26,959 nucleotides of DNA from an uncultured Prevotella sp. (GCA_900770515.1 CAAHDP010000407.1:1-26959), one strand, 5' to 3'; positions 15,173 to 23,858 are shown, counted from the stretch's first letter. Program-made: numbers and translations. Notes: generated from the letters alone by a model not told the origin.

Positions 15173-15205
15173 GATGAGCATTATGCAGAATGCTCATCTA
15201 TATAG
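15173..15205. terminator. Convergent terminator hairpin inside the LytTR gene end
   Basis: A perfect 10-bp stem (15173-15182 with 15189-15198) has a six-base loop that includes most of the minus-strand stop. On the minus strand it is followed by TATTTTATA and on the plus strand by TATATAGTTTTTG, so it can end both genes. One arm is coding sequence of the LytTR gene. Confidence 0.75.
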
Positions 15206-15888
15206 TTTTTGATTTCCTCGTAGAACGTATCGGAGATAGGGACGCCCATCGAACCGTATATCAATCTGCCACGCTCTATATAATCGAACTTGCTCAGGTT
15301 GGCAAGATAAGAGCGGTGCACCCTTCGAAATCTCTCTTTCGGAAGCCGTTCTTCCAGATGCTTGAGATTGCCCAAGGTCGATACGTTCTCCATTCCCTCC
15401 AGATGGAAGAGGATATAATCCTTCAGGCTTTCTACGAATAGAATCTTGTCGAACGGTATGCGGACATATTTGTAATCGCTTTTTACAATCAGGAACTTGT
15501 CGCGTTTGATAGGGTTGTATTTGTCGTCCTGCATGTAGGAATCGAAAACCTTCTTGCAGGAATCCATGAAATCCTGATAGCTGATTGGTTTTAGCAGATA
15601 GTCGAAAGCATGAACTTTGTAGGCTTCGATGGCATACTCCTTGAAGGCTGTGGTGAAGATGATCTTTACATTCTTAGGTACAACCTTGGCAAATTCCAGA
15701 CCACTAATCTGCTGCATGTGGATGGCTAGGAACAGAATGTCAAGATGACTGTGGCGGATGCCGTCTACTGCGTCAATGGCAGAAGGGTAGGCGCCAATCA
15801 AGTTCAGCGTAGGAGTTTCGTCTACGTATTTCTTCAGCAGTTCGAGAGCTGAAGGGTCTTCGTCGATGATAGCACAGTTTAAAATCAT
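15181..15888 (-). CDS. LytTR-family response regulator with a degenerate (Ala) phosphorylation site
   Basis: The 235-residue protein has a receiver domain (about 1-120) and a C-terminal LytTR DNA-binding domain (about 135-232, with FLIVKSDYKYVRIPFDKILFV and RFRRVHRSYLANL). The receiver keeps the acidic pocket (Asp 9, Glu 10), Thr 79/80 and Lys 100, but the phosphoacceptor Asp is Ala 55 (LFLAIHMQQ where LFLDIxMPx is usual), codon GCC at 15726-15724. It therefore cannot be phosphorylated normally and is likely a pseudo-receiver, constitutive or controlled by another ligand or partner. I use the ATG at 15888, which opens directly into the receiver; an ATG at 15933 would add 15 basic residues. 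No histidine kinase gene is adjacent. Confidence 0.88.
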   Translation of the reverse strand: MILNCAIIDEDPSALELLKKYVDETPTLNLIGAYPSAIDAVDGIRHSHLDILFLAIHMQQISGLEFAKVVPKNVKIIFTTAFKEYAIEAYKVHAFDYLLKPISYQDFMDSCKKVFDSYMQDDKYNPIKRDKFLIVKSDYKYVRIPFDKILFVESLKDYILFHLEGMENVSTLGNLKHLEERLPKERFRRVHRSYLANLSKFDYIERGRLIYGSMGVPISDTFYEEIKNYIDEHSA

Positions 15889-16018
15889 AAGCGTTTTGTT
15901 GTGGTTTAAAAAATATTTTCGGAATAAACGCATTTTTTATTTATATATTGTATTGCGTTTTGATTTTTTTGCGTGAATAATTATTTTTCTTCTTATAAAC
16001 TTAAATTTGTTTAATCTA

Positions 16019-16050
16019 TTTGGTCATTTAACAAAAAACTTATATCTTTG
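16019..16050 (+). promoter_or_regulatory. Promoter of the MORN-repeat gene
   Basis: TTTG at 16019-16022 and TATCTTTG at 16043-16050 are exactly 20 bases apart. The start would be near 16054, leaving a leader of only 8 bases to the ATG at 16062 or 23 to the ATG at 16077. Confidence 0.8.
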
Positions 16051-16061
16051 GAGATTGAAAT

Positions 16062-17270
16062 ATGAGATTACTGTATATGGAAAAAAAATATAATAAGAAA
16101 TATATTGAAAATAACGTCAACCTGTCATCTTCTGTGTGTAGATTCTGTTGGCGGAACGGAAAGCAGATGCTGCTGGCATTGGCTCTTTGTCTCAGCCCGA
16201 TGTCTACCTTTGCTCAGAAGATTTCGCTGGGCTCCTGCATCACTCGTGATGGTGGTCAGTACAAGGGCGAGATGGTAGGCGGAAAGCCTCAGGGCAAGGG
16301 TGCCGCTGTCTATTCCAACGGTGATACCTACGAGGGCTCTTATCAGAAAGGTAAGCGCGAAGGATATGGCGTATATACTTTCTCTGACGGTGAAAAGTAT
16401 GAAGGCCAGTGGATGCAGGATCAGCAGCATGGCAAGGGTACTTTCTATTTTCAGAATAACAACAAGTATGTAGGACTCTGGTTCAGAGACTTCCAGCACG
16501 GTCATGGCGTCATGTATTATTACAATGGTGACAGGTATGACGGTGACTGGTATAAGGACAAGCGACAGGGTAGAGGTACTTATACCTATTCCAACGGTGC
16601 CCAATACAAGGGACAGTGGATGAACGATATGAAGAACGGAAACGGTTTCTTCAATTGGGGCGATGGTACGACATACGATGGTCAGTGGGTAAACAACCAG
16701 CGTTCCGGAAAAGGTGTCTTCAAATATGCTGATGGCGATGTATATAATGGCGACTGGAAAGATGATATCCAGGACGGCAAGGGCATCTATAAATTCCACA
16801 ACGGTGATGTCTATGAAGGCGATTATGTCCAGGGCGAACGAACCGGTGAAGGTATCTTCCGTGCGATGAACGGCTCAAAGTATACTGGACAGTTTCTTGA
16901 CGGACAGCGTTCTGGCCAGGGTACTTTCGTCTGGAAGAACGGAGATATCTATGTAGGTTCCTGGAAGGATGATCTGCAGAATGGCAGAGGCAAGCTGACC
17001 AAGAAGAACGGTGATATCTACGAGGGTGAATTCCGTAACGGTCATGTAGAAGGCAATGTAGTGATTCACTATGCCGACGGCCGCCGCTTCAAGGGTAATT
17101 ACCGCAAGGGTAAGCGTGAGGGTGCCTGCATCGAGGAAGATAAGAACGGCAAGCGTTTCGAGGGTAACTATCGCAATGATATGCGTGATGGCAGATTCGT
17201 GGAGAAAGACCGCAATGGTCAGGTTACTGCCAAGGGAACCTATGAAAACGGCAAGCGTTTTGAAGATTAA
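16062..17270 (+). CDS. Exported MORN-repeat protein with about 14 repeats
   Basis: The 402-residue product begins with a long, basic signal-like region (hydrophobic MLLALALCLSPMSTFA at about 36-51), after which nearly the whole protein is 14 MORN repeats of 23 residues (Y-x-G-x-W-x(4)-x-G-x-G-x(4)-x-G-D). Repeats 1-11 are regular; the last three lose aromatic residues. MORN repeats form an extended beta-hairpin sheet that binds proteins or lipids. In Bacteroidota these exported forms are of unknown role, possibly envelope-associated. An ATG at 16077 is an alternative start. The gene precedes the YhcH and glgB genes by a spacer of short tandem repeats. Confidence 0.88.
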   Translation: MRLLYMEKKYNKKYIENNVNLSSSVCRFCWRNGKQMLLALALCLSPMSTFAQKISLGSCITRDGGQYKGEMVGGKPQGKGAAVYSNGDTYEGSYQKGKREGYGVYTFSDGEKYEGQWMQDQQHGKGTFYFQNNNKYVGLWFRDFQHGHGVMYYYNGDRYDGDWYKDKRQGRGTYTYSNGAQYKGQWMNDMKNGNGFFNWGDGTTYDGQWVNNQRSGKGVFKYADGDVYNGDWKDDIQDGKGIYKFHNGDVYEGDYVQGERTGEGIFRAMNGSKYTGQFLDGQRSGQGTFVWKNGDIYVGSWKDDLQNGRGKLTKKNGDIYEGEFRNGHVEGNVVIHYADGRRFKGNYRKGKREGACIEEDKNGKRFEGNYRNDMRDGRFVEKDRNGQVTAKGTYENGKRFED

Positions 17271-17281
17271 TCTCTTCAGAA

Positions 17282-17301
17282 AATAATAGAGAATAATAGA
17301 G
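17282..17301 (+). repeat. 10-base tandem repeat downstream of the MORN gene
   Basis: AATAATAGAG occurs twice in a row; it starts 11 bases after the MORN gene stop. Confidence 0.6.
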
Positions 17302-17351
17302 AATTTTAAAGCAATTATTAATATCGAGATTCTGAGCTGTGAACATATCAT

Positions 17352-17386
17352 AAAGTTCAAAGTTCAAATCTCAAAGTTCAAAGTAA
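17352..17386 (+). repeat. Heptamer array AAAGTTC directly before the yhcH start
   Basis: Five 7-base units run from 17352 to 17386: AAAGTTC, AAAGTTC, AAATCTC, AAAGTTC, AAAGTAA. The array ends four bases before the ATG at 17391, so a change in unit number would move whatever translation or promoter signal lies upstream. Confidence 0.85.
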
Positions 17387-17390
17387 GACT

Positions 17391-17834
17391 ATGGTAATTG
17401 ATACATTAGACAATTTGGAGAGATATATCTCTCTCAATCCACTCTTCCCAGAAGTGGTGAAGTTTGTAAAGGAGAATGATCTCGCTCAGCTTGAGGCAGG
17501 TAAGCATCCTATTCAGGGCGCAGACCTTTTCCTGAATATCGCTGAGGCTCAGGGTAAGAAAGAGGAGGATGCCGTTATCGAGACTCATCGCAAGATGATT
17601 GATATTCAGATTCCTCTTGATAACGAGGAAACCTACGGATATACTCCTTTGAAGGACCTTCCTGAGGTAGAGTACAACGAGGCTAAGGATATCACCAAGT
17701 ATCCTGGTGTGAAGGCACAGACGCTCGTTACTTGCAAGCCAGGTCAGTTTGCCATCTTCTGGCCAGAGGATGGTCATCAGCCATGTATCGGCAAGGGCGC
17801 CATCCGCAAGGCCATCTTCAAGATCAAGGCTTAA
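17391..17834 (+). CDS. YhcH/YjgK/YiaL family protein (DUF386)
   Basis: The 147-residue protein belongs to the cupin-like YhcH family, which includes EbgC and TabA. Conserved metal-site segments are seen: THRKMIDIQ near residue 66 and FWPEDGHQPCIG near 123, with the His and acidic residues typical of the family. Members bind a metal ion in a barrel and are often linked to sugar or sialic acid use (anomerase-like activity has been proposed). Here no such operon is seen; it lies 52 bases before glgB. Cytoplasmic, substrate unknown. Confidence 0.9.
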   Translation: MVIDTLDNLERYISLNPLFPEVVKFVKENDLAQLEAGKHPIQGADLFLNIAEAQGKKEEDAVIETHRKMIDIQIPLDNEETYGYTPLKDLPEVEYNEAKDITKYPGVKAQTLVTCKPGQFAIFWPEDGHQPCIGKGAIRKAIFKIKA

Positions 17835-17885
17835 TATAGGGCAAGTTCTCAATCGAATACACAATATAATTTAAATCTATAATCC

Positions 17886-19988
17886 ATGGCAACAGAAAAG
17901 AAGACTACAACTAAGAAGACAACAGCCAAGAAGACAGCAGTCAAGAAGACTGCCTGCAAGAAAACAACCAAGGCTGCTGCTGTTAAACATATAGGACTTG
18001 TAAAGAACGATCCTTATCTGGCAGACTATGAGGATGCTATCCGCGGCCGCCACGACCACGTTCTCTGGAAGATGGCACAGCTCACCAATAACGGCAAGAC
18101 TACCTTGAGTGATTTTGCCAACGGTTTCGAGTACTTCGGCCTTCACAAGACAGAGAAGGGATGGGTGTTTCGTGAGTGGGCGCCTAATGCTACCGATATC
18201 TATCTCATCGGCGATTTCAACGATTGGAAGGAGACAGAAAAGTATCGTGCCAAGAGAGTGAAGAATTCAGGCAACTGGGAGTTGAAGCTTCCTGAAAAGG
18301 CATTGAAGCACGGTGCCCTCTACAAGATGAAGGTTCACTGGGAAGGTGGCGAAGGCGAGCGGATCCCTGCTTGGGCTCAGCGCGTGGTACAGGATGAACA
18401 GACCAAGATTTTCTCTGCACAGGTATGGAATCCGGAGCCTTACAAATGGAAGAAGAAGACTTTCAAGGCAAAGACTACTCCGCTTTTGATCTATGAGTGC
18501 CATATCGGTATGAGTCAGGATGCCGAGAAGGTAGGTTCCTATACTGAGTTCAAGGAGAATGTATTGCCTCGCATCATCGAGGACGGTTACAACTGCATCC
18601 AGATCATGGCTATCCAGGAGCATCCATATTATGGTTCCTTCGGTTATCATGTGAGCAGCTTCTTTGCAGCCAGCAGCCGTTTCGGTACTCCTGAAGAGTT
18701 GAAGGATCTTATTGATACGGCTCATCAGAATGGTATTGCTGTTATCATGGATATCGTTCATTCTCATGCAGTGAAGAACGAGATTGAGGGCCTTGGCAAT
18801 CTTGCCGGCGATCCTAACCAGTATTTCTATCCTGGCGACCGTCACGAACATCCGGCTTGGGACAGTCTCTGCTTCGACTACGGTAAGAACGAGGTGATTC
18901 ACTTCCTGCTGAGCAACTGCAAGTTCTGGCTTACAGAGTTCCATTTCGATGGCTTCCGCTTCGATGGTGTAACTTCTATGCTGTATTACAGCCATGGATT
19001 GGGTGAGGCGTTCTGCAACTACGGCGATTACTTCAACGGCCATGAGGACGATAATGCCATCTGCTATCTTACTCTTGCCAACAGTCTGATTCATGAGGTG
19101 AACAAGAATGCGATTACTATTGCCGAGGAGGTGAGCGGAATGCCAGGACTGGCTGCCAAGTTTGAAGACGGCGGCTATGGCTTCGACTACCGTATGGCGA
19201 TGAACATTCCTGACTACTGGATCAAGACCATCAAGGAATTGAAGGATGAAGACTGGAAGCCATCCAGCATATTCTGGGAGATCAAGAACCGCCGTGCTGA
19301 CGAGAAGACCATCTCTTATTGTGAGAGTCATGACCAGGCACTGGTAGGCGACAAGACCATCATCTTCCGTCTCATTGATGCCGATATGTACTGGCATTTC
19401 AAGAAGGGTGATGAGAACGATGTGGCTCACCGCGGTATAGCTCTGCATAAGATGATTCGTCTGGCTACTGCATCAACCATCAATGGTGGTTACCTGAACT
19501 TCATGGGTAATGAGTTTGGCCACCCAGAGTGGATTGACTTCCCTCGTGAGGGTAATGGCTGGAGCTATAAGTATGCTCGTCGCCAGTGGAACCTGGTAGA
19601 CAATAAGGAATTGTGCTATCATTACTTAGGCGATTTCGATAAAGCAATGCTCAAGACGATTACGAGCGAAAAGAATTTTAACAAGACACCAGTTGTTGAG
19701 ATCTGGCACAATGATGGAGATCAGGTTCTTGCCTACATGCGAGGCGACTTGCTCTTCGTGTTCAACTTCTCGCCAACCCGTTCGTTTACCGATTATGGTT
19801 TCCTTGTTCCTACAGGTGCTTACAGCGTAGTGCTTGATACAGACAACAAGGCGTTCGGCGGTAATGGCTTGAATGATGATGAGCTGACACATCTCACGAC
19901 CTACGATCCTCTCTATATGAACGATCGCAAGGAGTGGCTGAAGCTCTATCTGCCAGCCCGCACAGCATTGGTGCTGAAGAAAAATTAA
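17886..19988 (+). CDS. glgB: 1,4-alpha-glucan branching enzyme (GH13_8) with a Lys/Thr-rich tail
   Basis: GlgB moves alpha-1,4 glucan segments to make alpha-1,6 branches in glycogen. The 700 residues comprise a lysine-rich N-terminal tail (about 1-35, repeating KKTT and KKTA), a CBM48-like domain (FREWAPNATDIYLIGDFNDW near 97) and the GH13 barrel. In the barrel are region I VIMDIVHSH near 287, region II FRFDGVTS with nucleophile Asp 360, region III AEEVSG with acid/base Glu 414, and region IV CESHD near 480. The end is a beta domain. It is of the eukaryote-like GH13_8 type common in Bacteroidota. The tail resembles a histone H1 C-terminus and is not part of the enzyme fold. No other glg synthesis gene is near. 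Confidence 0.95.
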   Translation: MATEKKTTTKKTTAKKTAVKKTACKKTTKAAAVKHIGLVKNDPYLADYEDAIRGRHDHVLWKMAQLTNNGKTTLSDFANGFEYFGLHKTEKGWVFREWAPNATDIYLIGDFNDWKETEKYRAKRVKNSGNWELKLPEKALKHGALYKMKVHWEGGEGERIPAWAQRVVQDEQTKIFSAQVWNPEPYKWKKKTFKAKTTPLLIYECHIGMSQDAEKVGSYTEFKENVLPRIIEDGYNCIQIMAIQEHPYYGSFGYHVSSFFAASSRFGTPEELKDLIDTAHQNGIAVIMDIVHSHAVKNEIEGLGNLAGDPNQYFYPGDRHEHPAWDSLCFDYGKNEVIHFLLSNCKFWLTEFHFDGFRFDGVTSMLYYSHGLGEAFCNYGDYFNGHEDDNAICYLTLANSLIHEVNKNAITIAEEVSGMPGLAAKFEDGGYGFDYRMAMNIPDYWIKTIKELKDEDWKPSSIFWEIKNRRADEKTISYCESHDQALVGDKTIIFRLIDADMYWHFKKGDENDVAHRGIALHKMIRLATASTINGGYLNFMGNEFGHPEWIDFPREGNGWSYKYARRQWNLVDNKELCYHYLGDFDKAMLKTITSEKNFNKTPVVEIWHNDGDQVLAYMRGDLLFVFNFSPTRSFTDYGFLVPTGAYSVVLDTDNKAFGGNGLNDDELTHLTTYDPLYMNDRKEWLKLYLPARTALVLKKN

Positions 19989-20002
19989 TGTAGATAAATT
20001 TT

Positions 20003-21112
20003 ATGGGAAATAAAAAGAATAGCACAGCGAAGATGCACTTCGCTTGTGCTATTGTCTTTATCATTTTTGTTTATTGCTACCTGGCTTTTTACCAGGCAGA
20101 TGTATTAGCCGTTGCCCAGCATGTACTGAGTGATGGTAAAACCGATTATAGCTATACATTCGCCCCACTGCTGATTACGTTGGTACTTTATATCCTGCAG
20201 TTGGGCGTCTATGCGTTAACTCAGGTAAAGCGCCGTTTTCATGCTCTTACGTATTTTCCTTCTTTCCTGATACTTACCGTCATCACCGATATTCCTACGG
20301 ATGTTGACATTCATCATTCCCTCGGTGCCTGGTGGATAGTGGTTCCCTTGTGCCTTCTGGCTTTCGGCGGAGCCGTATGGGTCATCAGGCAGCTGGAACC
20401 TCTGGAGCAGGAGCCTCATAGCAGCGGGTGGCTGTCCAAGTATATGTGGATTAACCTTTTCCTGATGTTGGCGATGATTGTAGTGATGAACTTTGTGGCA
20501 AGCAACGACCGCCTGTTCCACGAACGTATGAAGATGGAACGGTTGATGATACAGAAGAATTATGCTGAGGCGCTGAAGGTGGGCAGAAAGTCATTGCAGA
20601 CAGATTCCTCGCTTACCATGCTGCGCATAGCCAGTCTGCATCATACAGGCCAGCTTGCCGACAAGCTGTTTACCTATCCGTTGGTTGGCGGCAGTAAGGC
20701 GATGATACCGGATAGCGTTACCGTCAAGTCATTGATGTGGCGAAGTCCCCGCTGGATGCAGGCACCTACCGATTCGATGAAGATGCAGCATCTGGTATAT
20801 CGCAAGCCGGAAGATTACAAGCTCTGTGCGCTGCTGCTTGACAAGAAGCTGGATCAGTTTGTTGCAGCTCTGTGCAAGCATTATGATGTGAAGACCGCCA
20901 AGCTCCCTACTCATTACAAGGAGGCTTTGACGCTCTATATCCATCGTCGCAGCAAGCCTGTCGTTGAGTATCACGACAATGTGATGGATACTGACTTCCA
21001 GGACTATCAGCAGTTGGAACATAAGTATGCGAACAAGCAGGAAATGCAGAATGCTATCCGTGATACTTATGGAAATACGTACTGGTATTATTTCGACTAC
21101 TGTAGTAAGTAA
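20003..21112 (+). CDS. DUF6057-like multipass membrane protein
   Basis: The 369-residue protein has about five membrane helices in its first 170 residues (near 12-32, 54-73, 82-98, 106-130 and 146-166). A soluble C-terminal half follows, with helical TPR-like character (MERLMIQKNYAEALKVGRKSLQ) and SDSS-type linkers. The layout fits the DUF6057 family of Bacteroidota, but it is shorter than I recall for that family, so the match is tentative. It starts 14 bases after glgB and so is probably in the same transcript. Its last codons start a 21-base tandem array. Function unknown. Confidence 0.7.
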   Translation: MGNKKNSTAKMHFACAIVFIIFVYCYLAFYQADVLAVAQHVLSDGKTDYSYTFAPLLITLVLYILQLGVYALTQVKRRFHALTYFPSFLILTVITDIPTDVDIHHSLGAWWIVVPLCLLAFGGAVWVIRQLEPLEQEPHSSGWLSKYMWINLFLMLAMIVVMNFVASNDRLFHERMKMERLMIQKNYAEALKVGRKSLQTDSSLTMLRIASLHHTGQLADKLFTYPLVGGSKAMIPDSVTVKSLMWRSPRWMQAPTDSMKMQHLVYRKPEDYKLCALLLDKKLDQFVAALCKHYDVKTAKLPTHYKEALTLYIHRRSKPVVEYHDNVMDTDFQDYQQLEHKYANKQEMQNAIRDTYGNTYWYYFDYCSK

Positions 21113-21204
21113 GGAAGAAATTGCAGTAGGATATTATTTTATCTCCGTAAGATAGGAAATTATCTCAGTAGGATAGGAAATTATCTCAGTAAGATAAAAA
21201 TGCA
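21105..21204 (+). repeat. 21-base tandem array beginning in the last codons of the membrane-protein gene
   Basis: Units at 21105-21125 (contains the TAA stop), 21126-21146, 21147-21167, 21168-21188 and a partial at 21189-21204 follow the pattern GTA(A/G)GATAGGAAATTATCTCA. Units 2 and 3 of the spacer differ at one base. Each full unit carries a GATA...TATC dyad. There are no unique spacers between units, so it is not a CRISPR. Confidence 0.9.
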
Positions 21205-21245
21205 GTAAGCGATAAGAAATTTATTATATAATTAGAGATTTAGAT

Positions 21246-22466
21246 ATGACAAGATTGAAATACGTATGGATGTTTACAATAGTCCTTTTCTTCGGGCTTC
21301 CATCGGTGATGCAGGCTCAGAAGAAGGAGATTACGGCTGCCCGTGATTTGGTCAAGGCGGGCAAGGACCTGAACAAGGCGCAGGCTAGCATGGAGAAACT
21401 CTTGAAGGATTCGGCTAACCAGGGCAACAAGAAGATTTGGGTTACGCTCTTTGATGCTGTCAGAAAGCAGTATGAACAGGGTAATGAAAAGCTGTATCTC
21501 AAGCAGAAGTATGATACCGCCCAGCTTTTCAATCTTGGCAGGCAGATGTTCCTCATTGCCCAGGGGCTGGACTCGGTAGAGATGGTTCCCAACCGGAAGG
21601 GCAAGGTGGATATAGAGTATCGCAAGGCGCATGCAGAATATCTCAAGCGTCTCCGTCCGAACATCTACAACGGTGGCGTCTGGTTTCTCCAGAAGAAGAA
21701 GTATCCTGAGGCTTACCAGTTCTTCGATTTATATATCGACTGCGCTACCAAGCCTCTCTTCAAGGGCAATGATTTCCAGAGCAAGAATCCTCCGCTCTAT
21801 ACTGCTGCCTATTGGGCAGTTTATTCTGGTTATAAGATGAAGAACAGCAGGGCCACCTTGCATCATTCATACGAAGCATTGAAGGATACGGTACATTACA
21901 ATTATATGTTGCAGTATCTGGCTGAGACTTATAAGCTGGATAAGGATACTGTCAGATATGTGGCTACATTGAAGGATGGATTCTCGAAGGCTCCGAAGTT
22001 CCCGTTCTTCTTTCCTCGTCTGGTAGAATACTATTCTGAGAAAAACCAGCTCGATTCAGCGATGAATGTGGTCAATCAGGCACTGGCTGTAGATTCGGTG
22101 AATGATATTTATCTCTTCACCAAGAGCACCCTGCTGCTCAATCTCTGCAAGTACAAGGATTGCATCAAGGTATGCGATCAGGTCATTGCCCAGAACGATT
22201 CCATGCCGGGAACCTATCTGAATGCTGGACTGGCTTACTTCAATATGGCTGTGGAGCAGGACAAGAACCTGAATCAATCCAACAAGCAACGCATGCAGAT
22301 ACTGAGTGATTACAAGAAGGCTTTGCCATATCTGGAAAAATACCGGGAGATGATGCCCGATAATCAGGATCACTGGGCCTTGCCGCTTTATACCATCTAT
22401 CTGAACCTGAACATGGGTAAGGAATTTGATGAGATAGACAAGCTGATAAATCAGAGCAAGAAATAA
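21246..22466 (+). CDS. Exported tetratricopeptide-repeat protein
   Basis: The 406-residue protein has a signal peptide (basic MTRLKY, hydrophobic VWMFTIVLFFGLPSV, cleavage after MQAQ), then mostly alpha-helical TPR-like pairs. Aromatic-rich segments appear in the middle (GGVWFLQKKKYPEAYQFFD near 139) and clear TPRs near 245-370 (YYSEKNQLDSAMNVVNQALAVD, LNAGLAYFNMAVEQD). It probably works in the periplasm as a scaffold. It follows the DUF6057-like membrane protein gene across the 21-base array, so the two may work together at the inner membrane. No enzyme motif is visible. Confidence 0.85.
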   Translation: MTRLKYVWMFTIVLFFGLPSVMQAQKKEITAARDLVKAGKDLNKAQASMEKLLKDSANQGNKKIWVTLFDAVRKQYEQGNEKLYLKQKYDTAQLFNLGRQMFLIAQGLDSVEMVPNRKGKVDIEYRKAHAEYLKRLRPNIYNGGVWFLQKKKYPEAYQFFDLYIDCATKPLFKGNDFQSKNPPLYTAAYWAVYSGYKMKNSRATLHHSYEALKDTVHYNYMLQYLAETYKLDKDTVRYVATLKDGFSKAPKFPFFFPRLVEYYSEKNQLDSAMNVVNQALAVDSVNDIYLFTKSTLLLNLCKYKDCIKVCDQVIAQNDSMPGTYLNAGLAYFNMAVEQDKNLNQSNKQRMQILSDYKKALPYLEKYREMMPDNQDHWALPLYTIYLNLNMGKEFDEIDKLINQSKK

Positions 22467-22538
22467 AAGATTTTTAAAAAAAAGATCTAACGGAAAACGA
22501 GAAAAGGAAATAATAAAAACAAGAAAAGAAATATAAAT

Positions 22539-23858
22539 ATGATAGATAGAATATTGAATAAACTGGGTATCTCGCTGAATGAGATGCAGCAGGAGGCTTT
22601 TCAATCTATTGCACATGGCAATAAGGATGTGGTCGTTCTTTCGCCTACGGGTAGTGGAAAGACGCTGGCTTATCTCTTGCCGCTCTCTCAGTTGGTAGAT
22701 GCCAGCGATGATGAGCCGCAGGCAATCGTGGTTACTCCCGGTCGTGAGCTGGCTTTGCAGTCATCTACCGTATTGAAGGATATGGGTTCGGGACTTCGTG
22801 CCATGGCTTGCTATGGTGGTCGTGCTGCGATGGATGAGCATCGGGTACTGAAACAGGTGCGTCCGCAGATTATCTTCGGAACACCAGGTAGATTGAACGA
22901 TCATCTCAGCAAGGGCAACTTCTCGCCTTATCATATCAAGTATTTGGTTATCGACGAGTTTGACAAGTGCCTGGAGATGGGTTTCCAGGACGAGATGAGC
23001 CGTCTTATCCAGGCTTTGCCGGGCTTGCGCCGCCACTTCCTGCTTTCTGCTACTGAGGCAGAGGAGATTCCTCGCTTCGTCCACATGGGTAGAGTGGAGA
23101 AGATTGATTATCGCATGGACGAGGAGCAGGTGCCTGAGCGAGTACATATATATAAGGTGGAAAGTCCGGTGAAGGATAAGCTGGAGAGTCTGGGTCGATT
23201 GCTTCGCAGTCTGGGCGAAACCAGCACCATCGTTTTCCTGAACTACCGCGACAGCGTGGAGCGCACCAACAACTATCTGGTTGAGCAGGGTTTCTCCACT
23301 TCATTCTTCCATGGCGGATTGGAGCAGAAGGAGCGTGAAGCTTCCCTTTACCGATTCAGCAATGGCAGCGCCAATATCCTGGTAAGTACCGACCTGGCTT
23401 CTCGTGGTCTTGATATTCCTGATATTGACAACATCATCCATTACCACATTCCTGAGAGCGAGGACGGCTACATCCATCGTGTGGGTCGTACAGCCCGTTG
23501 GGAAGCGCAGGGTAGAGCTTTCTTCCTGCTGGGGCCGGAAGAGCATATTCCGGAATATGTGGATGCAGAGGTTGAGGATTACGAGATTCCTGCCGTTGAT
23601 GAGTTGCCGGCACCAGCCAAACCAAAGATGGCCACTTTATATATAGGTAAGGGAAAGAAGGATAAGATCAGCAAGGGTGATATCCTTGGTTTCCTTTGCA
23701 AGAAGGGTGGCTTGAATTCTTCTGAAATCGGAAAGATTGATGTCAACGACCGATACGCCTATGCAGCCATTGCCCGTCCTAAGCTGAAGAGCGTACTCAA
23801 CAACGTGAAGGGCGAAAAGATTAAAGGCGTCAAGACGATTGTCGAGGAAGTGAGATAA
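22539..23858 (+). CDS. DbpA-like DEAD-box RNA helicase
   Basis: This 439-residue ATP-dependent RNA helicase has all core motifs: Q motif (NEMQQEAFQ), motif I SPTGSGKT (Lys 41), Ia PGRELAL, Ib GTPGR, motif II DEFD (139-142, Phe in place of Ala), motif III SAT, motif V STDLASRGLDI and VI HRVGRTAR. The C-terminal 75 residues match a DbpA RNA-binding domain (LYIGKGKKDKISKGDILGFL, IDVNDRYAYAAI), which in DbpA binds a hairpin of 23S rRNA. A role in large-subunit assembly is therefore likely. The leader is purine-rich and has no clear promoter, so the gene may be read from upstream. Confidence 0.92.
   Translation: MIDRILNKLGISLNEMQQEAFQSIAHGNKDVVVLSPTGSGKTLAYLLPLSQLVDASDDEPQAIVVTPGRELALQSSTVLKDMGSGLRAMACYGGRAAMDEHRVLKQVRPQIIFGTPGRLNDHLSKGNFSPYHIKYLVIDEFDKCLEMGFQDEMSRLIQALPGLRRHFLLSATEAEEIPRFVHMGRVEKIDYRMDEEQVPERVHIYKVESPVKDKLESLGRLLRSLGETSTIVFLNYRDSVERTNNYLVEQGFSTSFFHGGLEQKEREASLYRFSNGSANILVSTDLASRGLDIPDIDNIIHYHIPESEDGYIHRVGRTARWEAQGRAFFLLGPEEHIPEYVDAEVEDYEIPAVDELPAPAKPKMATLYIGKGKKDKISKGDILGFLCKKGGLNSSEIGKIDVNDRYAYAAIARPKLKSVLNNVKGEKIKGVKTIVEEVR

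Noticed and set aside
16062..17270. MORN coding repeats as a non-coding repeat element
   Set aside because: The 69-base period reflects 23-residue protein repeats with varied codons under a single frame.
18267..19448. A 393-residue open frame antisense to glgB
   Set aside because: It lies wholly opposite a clear gene, has no recognisable domain and reads like a shadow of glgB codon use.
21105..21204. CRISPR array
   Set aside because: The units are directly joined with no unique spacers, the period is 21 bases, and no cas gene is in the window.
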